Assembly (NCBI RefSeq): GCF_014268885.2
Contig: NZ_CP077095.1
Location: forward strand, 3,999,001 to 4,063,000
DNA: 64,000 bases
DNA from: Pseudomonas xantholysinigenes
GTDB taxonomy: Bacteria > Pseudomonadota > Gammaproteobacteria > Pseudomonadales > Pseudomonadaceae
Direction of reading: 5' to 3'
Shown here: in pieces, positions 16,416 to 25,691 of the stretch
How the letters are laid out: each line of letters opens with the position of its first letter
How positions within the stretch are numbered: the first letter of the stretch is position 1
Translations under genes and position numbers: made by a program
The notes under the pieces: generated by a model
The model's input: only the letters and a program-made list of their open reading frames with translations
The model's database searches: none
What the model was told of the DNA's origin: nothing

Positions 16416-17717
16416 ATGGACATCCAACGCTTCTGGCGTGACGCCCTCGACCTGTGGGGCACGCTCGACCAACACCCCGCGCTGCACGCCGCCCTTGGCC
16501 TGGTCGTGCTGCTGTTCGTCTCGCTGCTGATCGGCCGCCTGGCGCGCTTCCTGATCCTGCACTCCACCCGCCTGCTGGCGCGCCAGGCGGCGCTGCGCTG
16601 GCTCGACGACCTGCGCCACAACAAGGTACTGCACCGCCTGGCCCAGACCACCCCGTCGCTGGTGGTGCAGTTCGGCCTCAAGCTGGTGCCGGAGCTGTCG
16701 GCCACCGCCCAGCACTTCCTCGGCAACGTCGCCCTGGCCGTGACCCTGTTGTTCATGACCCGCGCCCTGTCGTGCCTGCTCGACGCGCTGCTGGACATCT
16801 ACGCCCGCACCGAACACGCCCGCACCCGCTCGATCAAGGGCTACATGCAGCTGGCCAAGATGATGCTGTGGATCTTCGCCGCCATCATCATCGTCGCCAC
16901 CCTGATCGACCGCTCGCCGCTGTTGCTGCTGTCGGGCCTGGGCGCCATGTCGGCGGTACTGTTGTTGGTGTACAAGGACACCTTGCTGTCGTTCGTCGCC
17001 AGCGTGCAACTGACCAGCAACGACATGCTGCATGTCGGCGACTGGATCGAGATGCCCCAGGCCGGCGCCGATGGCGACGTGGTGGACATCACCTTGCACA
17101 CGGTGAAGGTGCAGAACTTCGACAAGACCATCGTCTCGATCCCCACCTGGCGCCTGATGAGCGAGTCGTTCCGCAACTACCGCGGCATGCAGCAATCGGG
17201 CGGGCGGCGGATCAAGCGCAGCCTGTTCATCGATGCCGCCGGCGTGCGCTTTCTCAACGCGGAAGAAGAGCGCCGACTTGGCCAGGTGCGCCTGCTGGGC
17301 GACTACCTGAGCCAGAAACGTCAGGAGTTGCACCAGTGGAACGAGGCCCTGGGTCCGGTGGCGGAGCTGTCGGCCAACCGCCGCCAGCTCACCAACATCG
17401 GCACCTTCCGCGCCTTCGCCCTGGCCTACCTGAAGAACCACCCCAACGTGCACCCGAACATGACCTGCATGGTCCGCCAGATGCAGACCACCGCCGAAGG
17501 CGTGCCACTGGAAATCTACTGTTTCACCACCACCACGGTGTGGGCCGAGTACGAGCGCATCCAGGGCGATATCTTCGACTACCTGCTGGCGGTGCTGCCG
17601 GAGTTCGGCCTGAGCCTGTATCAGCAGCCTAGCGGCAATGACATGCGCGCGGGCCTCGCCGCCCGGCCGCAGGCACAACCGCAGCCGCGCAGCCTGGAGA
17701 CGCTGAGCGACGCGTGA
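16416..17717 (+). CDS. MscS-family mechanosensitive channel (YbdG-like)
   Basis: This is a 433-residue small-conductance mechanosensitive channel homologue that releases solutes on osmotic downshock. Four or five hydrophobic helices precede the MscS pore and beta domain (LLLLSGLGAMSAVLLLVYKDTLLSF, then GDWIEMP...GDVVDITLHTVKVQNFD and SIPTW). Length and layout resemble E. coli YbdG. Neither ATG (16416 or the in-frame 16377) has a strong ribosome-binding site; 16416 gives the family-like N-terminus. A terminator follows directly. Confidence 0.85.
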   Translation: MDIQRFWRDALDLWGTLDQHPALHAALGLVVLLFVSLLIGRLARFLILHSTRLLARQAALRWLDDLRHNKVLHRLAQTTPSLVVQFGLKLVPELSATAQHFLGNVALAVTLLFMTRALSCLLDALLDIYARTEHARTRSIKGYMQLAKMMLWIFAAIIIVATLIDRSPLLLLSGLGAMSAVLLLVYKDTLLSFVASVQLTSNDMLHVGDWIEMPQAGADGDVVDITLHTVKVQNFDKTIVSIPTWRLMSESFRNYRGMQQSGGRRIKRSLFIDAAGVRFLNAEEERRLGQVRLLGDYLSQKRQELHQWNEALGPVAELSANRRQLTNIGTFRAFALAYLKNHPNVHPNMTCMVRQMQTTAEGVPLEIYCFTTTTVWAEYERIQGDIFDYLLAVLPEFGLSLYQQPSGNDMRAGLAARPQAQPQPRSLETLSDA

Positions 17718-17723
17718 TCCCCC

Positions 17724-17752
17724 AGGGCGCCCATGGGCGCCCTTTGCTTTTT
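17724..17752 (+). terminator. Intrinsic terminator after the MscS-like gene
   Basis: AGGGCGCCCATGGGCGCCCT forms a fully self-complementary stem, followed by TTGCTTTTT. It starts 7 nt after the stop codon. Confidence 0.85.
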
Positions 17753-17856
17753 GCCCCACAGGCCCACTACGCTAGGCGCAAAACGTCATCAAGGAAGATC
17801 GACGGACCTTCCCCTGATGACCGATCAACGCCACTCGCAGCCACCGTGAGCGAACC

Positions 17857-19062
17857 ATGCGTCAGGATCTGTCCCTCAGCCCGCCCCACGCCAACAACGA
17901 CACTACCCCTAGGCGCAAGGCCCTGGCCGCCGCCAGTCTCGCCCATGGCGTGCATGACGGCCTCACCGATGTCATCTACGTGCTGTTGCCCCTCTGGCAA
18001 GTCGCCTTCGGCCTCAGCTACGCCCAGGTTGGCCTGCTACGCGGCGCCTACGCCGGGATGATGGCGGGCTTTCAACTGCTGGCCAGCAAAGGTGCCCGCC
18101 GCTGGGGGCGCGAAGCCCTGCTGATCCGGGGCACGGCGCTGGCCGGGCTGGCTTACCTGCTCGCCGCCCAGGCCAGCGACCTGAGCCTGTTGCTGATCGC
18201 CCTGATGCTCGCCGGCCTCGGCGCCAGCACCCAGCACCCGCTGGCCAGCGCCCTGGTCGCCGATGCCTACGACGGCAGTGGCAGGGTCAAGCACGCCTTG
18301 GCCCAGTACAACTTCGCCGGCGATATCGGCAAGGCGGTGATTCCTGGGCTGAGCGGCCTGGCGCTGGTGTACCTGTCCTGGCAGGCCAATGCCACGCTGC
18401 TTGGCCTGCTCGGGCTTGGCGCGGCGGCGCTGCTGTGGGGGTTGTTGCGCCAGCCGCCTGCGCAGGCCGAGCCTGCCGCCAAACCTACGCGCCAGCACCA
18501 GGCCGGCACGCCCTCCGGCCTGATGGCGCTGATCGCCACCGGCACCCTCGACAGCGGCGTGCGCATGGGGTTTCTGACCTTCCTGCCGTTCCTGCTGCAG
18601 GCCAGGGGCGCGGCCACCGCCCAGATCGGCCTGGCCCTGGCGCTGCTGTTCATCGGCGGTGCATTCGGCAAGTTGTTCTGCGGCTACCTGGGCGCGCGCC
18701 TGGGCCCGGTGCGCACGGTGATCTGCACCGAGTTGCTGACGGCCGTGCTGATCCTGGTGGCACTGCTGCTGCCACTGCTGGCGCTGATGCTGGTCATGCC
18801 GCTGATTGGCGTGGCGCTCAACGGCACGTCTTCGGTACTGACCGGCCTGGTGCCGGATTTCGCCGGTCGCGCAAATCGCGAACGGGTGTTCGCCGGCTAC
18901 TACACCGGTACCGTGGGTGGAGGCGCGCTGGCCCCGGTGCTGATCGGCGCGATGTCCGACCATGCCGGGGTGACCCTGGGGCTGGTGGCGCTGGCCGGCA
19001 CCTTGGCGCTGACCTTGCCGCTGTGCCTGGTGATACACCGTGGTATGCGTCACCAGGTCTGA
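17857..19062 (+). CDS. MFS transporter, fosmidomycin-resistance (Fsr) type
   Basis: This is a 401-residue MFS carrier with about twelve helices. The N-terminal AHGVHDGLTDVIYVLLPLWQ, with charged D-G-x-x-D in helix 1, and the GLGASTQHPLASALVADAY segment are typical of the Fsr/YfcJ-like branch, which contains fosmidomycin exporters. The gene ends 12 nt from the convergent EamA gene. Export of a small anionic compound is a family-level guess only. Confidence 0.82.
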   Translation: MRQDLSLSPPHANNDTTPRRKALAAASLAHGVHDGLTDVIYVLLPLWQVAFGLSYAQVGLLRGAYAGMMAGFQLLASKGARRWGREALLIRGTALAGLAYLLAAQASDLSLLLIALMLAGLGASTQHPLASALVADAYDGSGRVKHALAQYNFAGDIGKAVIPGLSGLALVYLSWQANATLLGLLGLGAAALLWGLLRQPPAQAEPAAKPTRQHQAGTPSGLMALIATGTLDSGVRMGFLTFLPFLLQARGAATAQIGLALALLFIGGAFGKLFCGYLGARLGPVRTVICTELLTAVLILVALLLPLLALMLVMPLIGVALNGTSSVLTGLVPDFAGRANRERVFAGYYTGTVGGGALAPVLIGAMSDHAGVTLGLVALAGTLALTLPLCLVIHRGMRHQV

Positions 19063-19074
19063 GCATGGCGCGAT

Positions 19075-19947
19075 TCAGGCCGCGCCCGGCGCCCCCAGAC
19101 GTTGCCCACCCAGACGGCTCAGCCAGACCGACGCCAGGATGATCCCACCGCCCACGGCCAAGCGGCCCAATGGTTCGTCCTGGTTCCAGATCAGCAGGTT
19201 GAGCAGCAGGCCCACCGGCACATGCAGGTTGTTCATCACCGCCAAGGTGCCGCCGGAAACCAGGCAAGCGCCCTTGTTCCACCAGTAAAGGCCCAGGGCA
19301 GTCGGGCACAGGCCGAGGAACAGCAGCACCAGCCATTGGGTGTCGGTGCTCGGCAGGTGCTGGGCATTGCCGAACAGCAGGAACGCCGGCAGCACTACCA
19401 GCAGCGCGCCCAGGTAGAAGTAGCCGAAACGCCGGTAGTGCGGCAGGTCGCTGGGGTGACGCGCCACCAGGTGGCGATACAGCACCTGGCCGGCGGCGTA
19501 GGTGAAATTGGCCAGTTGCAGCAGCAGGAAGCCCATGAAGAACTCGCCGGTGACCGTGTCGAAGCGGATCACCGCGGCGCCGGCCACCGCCACCAGCGCG
19601 GCCAGCAGCGCCCAAGGGTTGAAGCGACGGTTCAGGGCGTCCTCGATCAGGGTCACGTGCAGCGGCGTGAGGATGGTGAACAGCAGCACCTCGGGTACCG
19701 TCAGCACGCGGAAACTCAGGTACAGGCAGACATAGGTGATGCCGTATTGCAGGGCGCCGATCAGCAGCATCGAACGCATGAAACGCGGCTCGACCTGGCG
19801 CCAGCGGGTCAGCGGCAGGAACACCAGCCCGGCCAGCAGCACCCGCGCCAGCACGGCGAAGTAGCTGTCGACGTGGCCGGCCAGGTATTCGCCGATCAGG
19901 TTGAAGGAGTACGCCTGGATCAGCGCGACGATTATCAGGTAGCCCAT
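19075..19947 (-). CDS. EamA/DMT-family carboxylate/amino acid/amine-type permease
   Basis: This is a 290-residue, ten-helix DMT permease. The pattern (GYLIIVALIQAYSFNLIGEYLAGHVDSY... start, with RVLLAGLVFLPL) resembles the branch annotated as carboxylate/amino acid/amine transporters. GAGGA is placed 6 nt before the ATG at 19947. The substrate is unproven. Confidence 0.85.
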   Translation of the reverse strand: MGYLIIVALIQAYSFNLIGEYLAGHVDSYFAVLARVLLAGLVFLPLTRWRQVEPRFMRSMLLIGALQYGITYVCLYLSFRVLTVPEVLLFTILTPLHVTLIEDALNRRFNPWALLAALVAVAGAAVIRFDTVTGEFFMGFLLLQLANFTYAAGQVLYRHLVARHPSDLPHYRRFGYFYLGALLVVLPAFLLFGNAQHLPSTDTQWLVLLFLGLCPTALGLYWWNKGACLVSGGTLAVMNNLHVPVGLLLNLLIWNQDEPLGRLAVGGGIILASVWLSRLGGQRLGAPGAA

Positions 19948-20126
19948 GGTTGGTCCTCGTGGAGCAAGGCGGCGACCTTAGCGGGTTGGGTCTGGGCAGT
20001 TCAACCATTGGAAATGTGGGGGCAGTAATGCCCTCTTCGCTGGCAAGCCCACTACCACAGGCCTTGAATGCAGTGCGTTCTCTGTTGGAGCAACTGTCTT
20101 GCTCAACTGCTAAAGCTAGCGCGATC

Positions 20127-20215
20127 CCTGTGGGAGCGGCTTTAGCCGCGAACACCGGCGCAGCCGGTGCCAGGCACCGCGTCGCTTGCTTCGCGGGTAA
20201 ACCCGCTCCCACAGG
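20127..20215. repeat. REPIN, mixed arms
   Basis: The left arm cctgtgggagcggctttagccgcgaa and right arm ttcgcgggtaaacccgctcccacagg are inverted copies of the REP core, separated by an inner palindrome around accggcgcagccggt. It lies in the 374-bp gap upstream of the EamA gene, which otherwise shows only a terminator. Confidence 0.8.
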
Positions 20216-20241
20216 TGGAGTGCATGGCTTGAGGTCGGCAT

Positions 20242-20270
20242 AAAAAAGCCCGGCCATGAACTGGCCGGGC
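20242..20270 (-). terminator. Intrinsic terminator of the azoreductase gene
   Basis: Read on the minus strand, GCCCGGCCA-GTTCA-TGGCCGGGC forms a 9-bp stem followed by TTTTTTA. It lies about 50 nt after the azoreductase stop. Confidence 0.88.
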
Positions 20271-20321
20271 AGGCACACCCAAAGGAGCAACAAGGTGTCA
20301 GGGTTGGGAATTCGTCGTGGC

Positions 20322-20921
20322 TCAGGCCACTGCGGCCAGCCTGGCCTTGGCCTGGTTCAGGCCCTTCTCGTGGAACTCGCCGCTCATGTTCAGGCCCTCG
20401 GCGTGGATGAAGTCCACGTCATGGATACCAATGAAGGCCATTACCTGGCGCAGGTAGGGCTCCTGGTGATCGCTGCTGGCACCGGCATGGATGCCGCCGC
20501 GGGCGGTCAGGACAATGGCGCGCTTGCCGGCCAGCAGCCCTTGTGGGCCGGTGGGGGTGTACTTGAAAGTGATGCCGGCGCGCAGCACATGGTCCAGCCA
20601 GGCTTTCAGCGTACTGGGGATGGTGAAGTTGTACATCGGCGCGGCCATCACCAGCACATCAGCGGCCAGCAGTTCGTCGGTCAACGCGTTGGAACGCTCC
20701 AGTGCCTCACGCTCGGCGGCGCTGCGCTGTTCCTCGGGCTTCATCCAGCCGCCCAGCAGATTGGCGTCCAGGTGTGGCACCGGGCTCACCGCCAGGTCGC
20801 GTACCGTGATCGCGTCCGCAGGATGCGCCGCCTGCCACTGCTGGATGAAATCCTGGGTCAGCTGGCGAGAAACGGAATCCTGCTGGCGGGCGCTGCTTTC
20901 GATGATCAGTACGCGGGACAT
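20322..20921 (-). CDS. azoR: FMN-dependent NADH-azoreductase
   Basis: This is a 199-residue flavodoxin-fold quinone/azo reductase that uses NAD(P)H and FMN for two-electron reduction. Visible marks: the N-terminal phosphate-binding loop IIESSARQQDSVSRQL, the PMYNFTIPSTLKAWLDHVLRAG flavin segment (about 95-116) and the TARGGIH loop (about 138-144). It is likely protective against quinone stress. The upstream A+T-rich region holds two direct repeats (20982-20989, 21016-21023) that look like a regulator site. Confidence 0.92.
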   Translation of the reverse strand: MSRVLIIESSARQQDSVSRQLTQDFIQQWQAAHPADAITVRDLAVSPVPHLDANLLGGWMKPEEQRSAAEREALERSNALTDELLAADVLVMAAPMYNFTIPSTLKAWLDHVLRAGITFKYTPTGPQGLLAGKRAIVLTARGGIHAGASSDHQEPYLRQVMAFIGIHDVDFIHAEGLNMSGEFHEKGLNQAKARLAAVA

Positions 20922-20981
20922 GGGGTGCCTCCATCGGCGCTAAAGGGGTGTGATGCGATGGAGGTGAGATTAAAGGTTGAC

Positions 20982-21023
20982 CTATCGATAAAAAAGCGTA
21001 AAAAGTGGGTTCAATCTATCGAT
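20982..21023. promoter_or_regulatory. Directly repeated CTATCGAT motifs upstream of azoR
   Basis: CTATCGAT occurs at 20982-20989 and 21016-21023, spaced 34 bp start to start. Read towards azoR both are preserved as ATCGATAG followed by a similar (A/G)T(T/C)(G/A)A run. They lie 61-102 bp upstream of the azoR start codon in an A+T-rich segment, fitting a two-site operator for a quinone- or redox-responsive regulator. Confidence 0.45.
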
Positions 21024-21026
21024 TAA

Positions 21027-21347
21027 TCAGTTTATTCCGCCTTGGCAGTCGAGCACGATGCGCAGCTTGATGATCTGCCGGTTGAACTTGGCCGTCACAT
21101 CCAGGCTCTTGCCGGCCGGCACGTTGACCCGTCGCACCCGCGGTGCCTCGGGCCCGTTGCGGAAGGTGACCTTGCACGCCGCCGGGACCTGCCCATAGTT
21201 GTTCAGGGTGATAGCGCCGATGTCGTAGGCGGTGTCATAGGCGGTGTAGTCGACCTTGACCCCGGTCAGTTCCTTTTCCACGTCGATGGGATAAGCCTGG
21301 ACCGCGAAGGGCAGGCACAGCAGCAAGGCCAGACAGCATTTCTTCAT
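21027..21347 (-). CDS. Small periplasmic protein of unknown function
   Basis: This is a 106-residue protein with a signal peptide (MKKCCLALLLCLPFAVQA). The mature part reads YPIDVEKELTGVKV... with two cysteines and a beta-rich pattern ending in KLRIVLDC. Close relatives in Pseudomonas are, I believe, often mislabelled 3-phosphoglycerate kinase; nothing here supports a kinase. AGGAGAG precedes the ATG at 21347 by 6 nt. It is divergent from the LysR gene, 49 bp away. Confidence 0.75.
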   Translation of the reverse strand: MKKCCLALLLCLPFAVQAYPIDVEKELTGVKVDYTAYDTAYDIGAITLNNYGQVPAACKVTFRNGPEAPRVRRVNVPAGKSLDVTAKFNRQIIKLRIVLDCQGGIN

Positions 21348-21396
21348 AGGGCGCTCTCCTTGAGAAGAGCGCAGCTTAGGACAACAGGAGCCATAG

Positions 21397-22320
21397 ATGA
21401 AAGCGCCGCGCGTAACCCTGGATCAGTGGCGAACCCTGCAGGCGGTGGTCGATCATGGCGGGTTCGCCCAGGCCGCCGAGGCCCTGCACCGCTCGCAATC
21501 GTCGGTGAGCTACACCGTGGCGCGCATGCAGGAGCAACTGGGCGTGCCGTTGCTGCGCATCGACGGACGCAAGGCAGTGCTGACCGAGGCCGGCAGCGTG
21601 CTGCTGCGCCGCTCGCGGCAATTGGTCAAGCAGGCCAGCCAGCTCGAGGACCTGGCCCATCACATGGAACAGGGTTGGGAGGCGGAAGTGCGCCTGGTGG
21701 TCGATGCCGCCTACCCCAGTGCCCGCCTGGTCCGCGCCCTGAGCGCGTTCATGCCGCAAAGCCGTGGCTGCCGGGTGCGCCTGCGCGAAGAGGTGCTGTC
21801 CGGGGTCGAGGAAGTGCTGCACGAAGGCATCGCGGACCTCGCCATCAGCAGCTTCAACATTGGCGGCTACCTGGGCACCGAACTGAGCCCGGTGGAGTTC
21901 ATCGCCGTCGCCCACCCCGAGCATGCCCTGCACCGCATGGGCCGCGAAATCACCTTCCAGGACCTGGAAAGCCAGTTGCAGGTGGTCATCCGCGACTCCG
22001 GCCGCGCCCAGCCACGCGACGTCGGCTGGCTCGGCGCCGAGCAGCGCTGGACCGTGGGCAGCCTGGGCACCGCCGCCACTTTCGTCAGCAGCGGCCTGGG
22101 CTTCGCCTGGCTGCCCCGGCACATGATCGAGCGCGAGCTGCGCGAAGGCGTGCTCAAGCCGCTGCCGCTGGATCAGGGTGGCAGTCGCCACCCGCTGTTC
22201 TACCTTTACTCGAGCAAGGAAAAAACCCTGGGCCCGGCCACGCAGATCCTCATCGAACTGCTGCGCAATTTCGACACCGCGCCCCTGGACGTGCCCTTCG
22301 CCGCCCCCCCGCAAGCCTGA
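21397..22320 (+). CDS. LysR-family transcriptional regulator
   Basis: This is a 307-residue LysR-type regulator. The HTH (about 5-65) reads LDQWRTLQAVVDHGGFAQAAEALHRSQSSVSYTVARMQEQ and a LysR substrate domain follows. AGGAG lies 7 nt before the ATG. It is 13 nt upstream of an alpha/beta hydrolase in the same direction and 49 bp from the divergent exported-protein gene, so either could be a target. Confidence 0.88.
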   Translation: MKAPRVTLDQWRTLQAVVDHGGFAQAAEALHRSQSSVSYTVARMQEQLGVPLLRIDGRKAVLTEAGSVLLRRSRQLVKQASQLEDLAHHMEQGWEAEVRLVVDAAYPSARLVRALSAFMPQSRGCRVRLREEVLSGVEEVLHEGIADLAISSFNIGGYLGTELSPVEFIAVAHPEHALHRMGREITFQDLESQLQVVIRDSGRAQPRDVGWLGAEQRWTVGSLGTAATFVSSGLGFAWLPRHMIERELREGVLKPLPLDQGGSRHPLFYLYSSKEKTLGPATQILIELLRNFDTAPLDVPFAAPPQA

Positions 22321-22333
22321 AAGGACCGCGCCC

Positions 22334-23146
22334 ATGGCCTGTTTCGAACACGACGGATGCCTGCTGCATTACGAGGAACACGGCCAGGGCGAACCCCTGG
22401 TACTGCTGCACGGGCTGGGCTCGAGCAGCCAGGACTGGGAACTGCAGGTACCGGAGTTCAGCCGCCACTATCGAGTGATCCTGATGGACATCCGTGGCCA
22501 CGGGCAGTCGTCCAAGCCGCGCCGGGGCTACCAGATCCAGACCTTCAGCGACGACCTGCTGGCCCTGTTGCGACAGCTGGACTGCGGCCCGGTGCATATT
22601 GTCGGGCTGTCCATGGGCGGCATGGTCGGCTTCCAATTCGCCGTCGACCACCCCGACCGGCTGCGCAGCCTGTGCATCGTCAACAGCGCCCCCGAAGTGA
22701 AACGGCGCACCCGCAGCGACTGGCTCTGGTGGCTCAAGCGCTGGAGCCTGGCGCGCCTGCTCAGTGTCCAGACCGTGGGCCAGGGCCTGGCCGCGCGGCT
22801 GTTCCCCAAGCCGCAACAGGCCGAACTGCGGCGCAAGATGGCCGAGCGCTGGGCGCGCAACGACAAGCGCGCCTACCTCAAGAGCTTCGACGCCATCGTC
22901 GACTGGGGCGTGCAGGAACGCATCGGCCAGATCCGCTGTCCCACGCTGGTGATCGCCGCCGACCAGGACTACACCCCGGTCGCCCTGAAAGAGCGCTATG
23001 TTGCCCTGATGCCCAACGCCAGGCTGGCGGTCATCGTCGATTCGCGGCACGCTACGCCCCTGGATCAACCTGAAGCCTTCAACCGTACCGTGCTGCCATT
23101 CCTCGCAGCCGCCTCCACCTCTCAAGGATCTTTGAGCCCATGCTGA
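22334..23146 (+). CDS. Alpha/beta-fold hydrolase
   Basis: This is a 270-residue soluble hydrolase with an oxyanion motif HGLGSSS (26-32), nucleophile elbow G-L-S93-M-G-G, a probable acid in AADQDYTPV and a catalytic His in [10 protein letters not shown]. The substrate is unknown; esterase or lactonase activity is typical. The start at 22334 follows AAAGGA with suitable spacing. The stop codon overlaps the start of the cyclophilin gene (ATGCTGA), indicating translational coupling. Confidence 0.87.
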   Translation: MACFEHDGCLLHYEEHGQGEPLVLLHGLGSSSQDWELQVPEFSRHYRVILMDIRGHGQSSKPRRGYQIQTFSDDLLALLRQLDCGPVHIVGLSMGGMVGFQFAVDHPDRLRSLCIVNSAPEVKRRTRSDWLWWLKRWSLARLLSVQTVGQGLAARLFPKPQQAELRRKMAERWARNDKRAYLKSFDAIVDWGVQERIGQIRCPTLVIAADQDYTPVALKERYVALMPNARLAVIVDSRHATPLDQPEAFNRTVLPFLAAASTSQGSLSPC

Positions 23147-23697
23147 AAAAACTTCTGCTCACCGCCTGCTCGGTTGCCTTCGCCACCAGCGTCATGGCCT
23201 CGGACAAGACCCCGCACGTGCTGCTGGACACCAGCTTCGGCCAGGTCGAAATCGAGCTGAACGCAGAAAAAGCCCCGATCAGTACGAAGAACTTCCTCGA
23301 GTACGTCGACAGCGGCTTCTACAACAACACCATCTTCCACCGCGTGATCCCGGGCTTCATGGTCCAGGGCGGTGGCTTCACCGACCAGATGGTGCAAAAG
23401 AACACCAAGGAGCCGATCCGCAACGAGGCCAGCAATGGCCTGCAGAACACCCGCGGCACCCTGTCCATGGCCCGCACCTCCGACCCGAACTCGGCCACCA
23501 GCCAGTTCTTCATCAACGTTGCCGACAATGATTTCCTCAACCCGGGCCGCGACCGTGGCTACGCAGTGTTCGGCAAGGTCACCAAGGGCATGGAGGTGGT
23601 CGACCAGATCGTCAACTCGCCCACCACCATCAAGAAAGGCATGCGTGATGTCCCGGCCGACCCGGTGTACATCAAGTCGGCCAAACGTATCGACTGA
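23140..23697 (+). CDS. ppiA: Periplasmic cyclophilin-type peptidyl-prolyl isomerase
   Basis: This is a 185-residue PPIase with a signal peptide ([20 protein letters not shown]) that assists folding of periplasmic and outer-membrane proteins. The cyclophilin core is intact: [13 protein letters not shown] (about 66-78, catalytic Arg), the [17 protein letters not shown] stretch and G..VFGKV. It is fused by overlap to the upstream hydrolase reading frame. Confidence 0.92.
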   Translation: MLKKLLLTACSVAFATSVMASDKTPHVLLDTSFGQVEIELNAEKAPISTKNFLEYVDSGFYNNTIFHRVIPGFMVQGGGFTDQMVQKNTKEPIRNEASNGLQNTRGTLSMARTSDPNSATSQFFINVADNDFLNPGRDRGYAVFGKVTKGMEVVDQIVNSPTTIKKGMRDVPADPVYIKSAKRID

Positions 23698-23748
23698 CCA
23701 CGCGCCGCACAGGGACGTGTGCCGGGTCAAACAGGAGTGTTGTCACCC

Positions 23749-25581
23749 ATGCTGTACCGTCGTTTCGAGCAGTTGATCGATATCTTCCGCGAGGCGCCCA
23801 GCGAGGCGCCCCCCGGCAAAGTCTGGCCCTTCTACCTCTACTACCTGCGTCAGGTCTGGCCGAGCTTCCTCGCCTTGCTGATCGTCGGCCTGATCGCCTC
23901 GCTGATCGAGGTGGCGCTGTTCAGCTACCTGAGCCGCATCATCGACCTGGCCCAGGGCACCCCCAACGCCAATTTCTTCAGCGAGCACAGCGGCGAGCTG
24001 ATCTGGATGGTGGTCGTGGTGCTGGTACTACGGCCGGTGTTCTTCGGCCTGCACGACCTGCTGGTGCACCAGACCATCAGCCCAGGCATGACCAGCCTGA
24101 TTCGCTGGCAAAACCATACCTACGTGCTCAAGCAGAGCCTGAACTTCTTCCAGAGCGACTTCGCCGGGCGCATCGCCCAGCGCATCATGCAGACCGGCAA
24201 CTCGCTGCGCGACTCGGCGGTGCAGGCGGTGGATGCCTTGTGGCATGTGCTGATCTACGCCATCAGCGCACTGGTGCTGTTCGCCGAGGCCGACTGGCGC
24301 CTGATGCTGCCATTGCTGGTGTGGATCGCCTGCTACATCGGCGCGCTGTACTACTTTGTGCCGCGGGTGAAGGAACGCTCGGTGATCTCCTCGGACGCCC
24401 GCTCCAAGCTGATGGGGCGCATCGTCGACGGCTACACCAACATCGCCACCCTCAAGCTGTTCGCCCACACCGACTACGAGCAGCAGTACGCCCGCGAAGC
24501 GATCAGCGAACAGACCGAGAAAACCCAGCTGGCCTCGCGGGTGATCACCAGCATGGACGTGGTCATCACCTCGCTCAACGGCTTGCTGGTGGTCTTCACC
24601 ACAGGCCTGGCCCTGTGGTTGTGGAGCCAGTCATCGATCAGCGTCGGCGCCATTGCCCTGGCCACTGGCCTGGTGATCCGCATCGTCAACATGTCGGGCT
24701 GGATCATGTGGGTGGTCAACGGCATCTTCGAGAACATCGGCATGGTCCAGGACGGCCTGCAGACCATCGCCCAGCCGGTCACCGTCAGCGACAAGCCCCA
24801 GGCGCCGGCGCTCAAGGTCAAGCATGGCGCGGTGCGCTTCGAACATGTGGGCTTTCACTACGGCAAGGGCAGCCAGGTGATCGACGCGCTCAACCTGGAC
24901 ATCCGCCCCGGCGAGAAGATCGGCCTGATCGGCCCCTCTGGCGCCGGCAAGTCGACCCTGGTCAACCTGCTGCTGCGCCTCTACGACGTGCAGGCCGGGC
25001 GCATCCTCATCGACGGCCAGGACATCGCCGAGGTCAACCAGGCCAGCCTGCGCGCGCAGATCGGCATGATCACCCAGGACACCTCGCTGCTGCACCGCTC
25101 GATCCGCGACAACCTGTTGTACGGCCGCCCCGACGCCACTGACGAGGAAGTCTGGGAAGCAGTGCGCCGGGCCCGGGCCGACGAGTTCATCCCGCAGCTG
25201 TCCGATGCCCAGGGCCGCAGCGGTTTCGATGCACATGTCGGCGAACGCGGGGTGAAGCTGTCCGGCGGCCAGCGCCAGCGCATCGCCATTGCCCGGGTGC
25301 TGCTGAAGAACGCGCCGATCCTGATCATGGACGAGGCCACCTCGGCGCTGGACTCCGAAGTCGAGGCAGCGATCCAGGAAAGCCTGGAAACCCTGATGCA
25401 GGGCAAGACGGTGATCGCCATCGCCCACCGCCTGTCGACCATTGCCCGCATGGACCGGCTGATCGTGCTGGACAAGGGCCATATCGTCGAGAGCGGCAGC
25501 CACAGCGAGTTGCTGGCCCAGCGCGGGTTGTACGCGCGGTTGTGGCATCACCAGACCGGCGGGTTCGTCGGGGTGGATTGA
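23749..25581 (+). CDS. Type IV ABC exporter (MsbA/multidrug-like half transporter)
   Basis: This is a 610-residue half-transporter with six transmembrane helices (about 30-330) and an ATPase domain: Walker A GPSGAGKST (about 398-406), LSGGQRQR (about 504) and Walker B ILIMDEATSALD. It is homologous to lipid or multidrug exporters that act as homodimers, with a distinctive N-terminal cytoplasmic extension (YRRFEQLIDIFREAPSEAPP). The ATG at 23749 is used although GGAG sits about 12 nt upstream. The substrate is not evident. Confidence 0.88.
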   Translation: MLYRRFEQLIDIFREAPSEAPPGKVWPFYLYYLRQVWPSFLALLIVGLIASLIEVALFSYLSRIIDLAQGTPNANFFSEHSGELIWMVVVVLVLRPVFFGLHDLLVHQTISPGMTSLIRWQNHTYVLKQSLNFFQSDFAGRIAQRIMQTGNSLRDSAVQAVDALWHVLIYAISALVLFAEADWRLMLPLLVWIACYIGALYYFVPRVKERSVISSDARSKLMGRIVDGYTNIATLKLFAHTDYEQQYAREAISEQTEKTQLASRVITSMDVVITSLNGLLVVFTTGLALWLWSQSSISVGAIALATGLVIRIVNMSGWIMWVVNGIFENIGMVQDGLQTIAQPVTVSDKPQAPALKVKHGAVRFEHVGFHYGKGSQVIDALNLDIRPGEKIGLIGPSGAGKSTLVNLLLRLYDVQAGRILIDGQDIAEVNQASLRAQIGMITQDTSLLHRSIRDNLLYGRPDATDEEVWEAVRRARADEFIPQLSDAQGRSGFDAHVGERGVKLSGGQRQRIAIARVLLKNAPILIMDEATSALDSEVEAAIQESLETLMQGKTVIAIAHRLSTIARMDRLIVLDKGHIVESGSHSELLAQRGLYARLWHHQTGGFVGVD

Positions 25582-25601
25582 TAGCTGCTTCCGTCCGCAC
25601 C

Positions 25602-25680
25602 GGCCGCTTCGCGGGTAAACCCGCTCCCACAGGTTCTTCGCAATATCTGTGGGAGCGGATTTACCCGCGAAAAGGCCGGC
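25602..25680. repeat. REPIN
   Basis: ttcgcgggtaaacccgctcccacagg and its inverse ctgtgggagcggatttacccgcgaa face each other with a 16-nt spacer. It separates the ABC exporter from the convergent GNAT-like gene. Confidence 0.85.
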
Positions 25681-25691
25681 ACTGACAACCT

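Noticed and set aside
16374..17759. 461-codon open frame on the minus strand
   Set aside because: Antisense to the MscS-like gene; low-complexity His/Gln/Gly composition.
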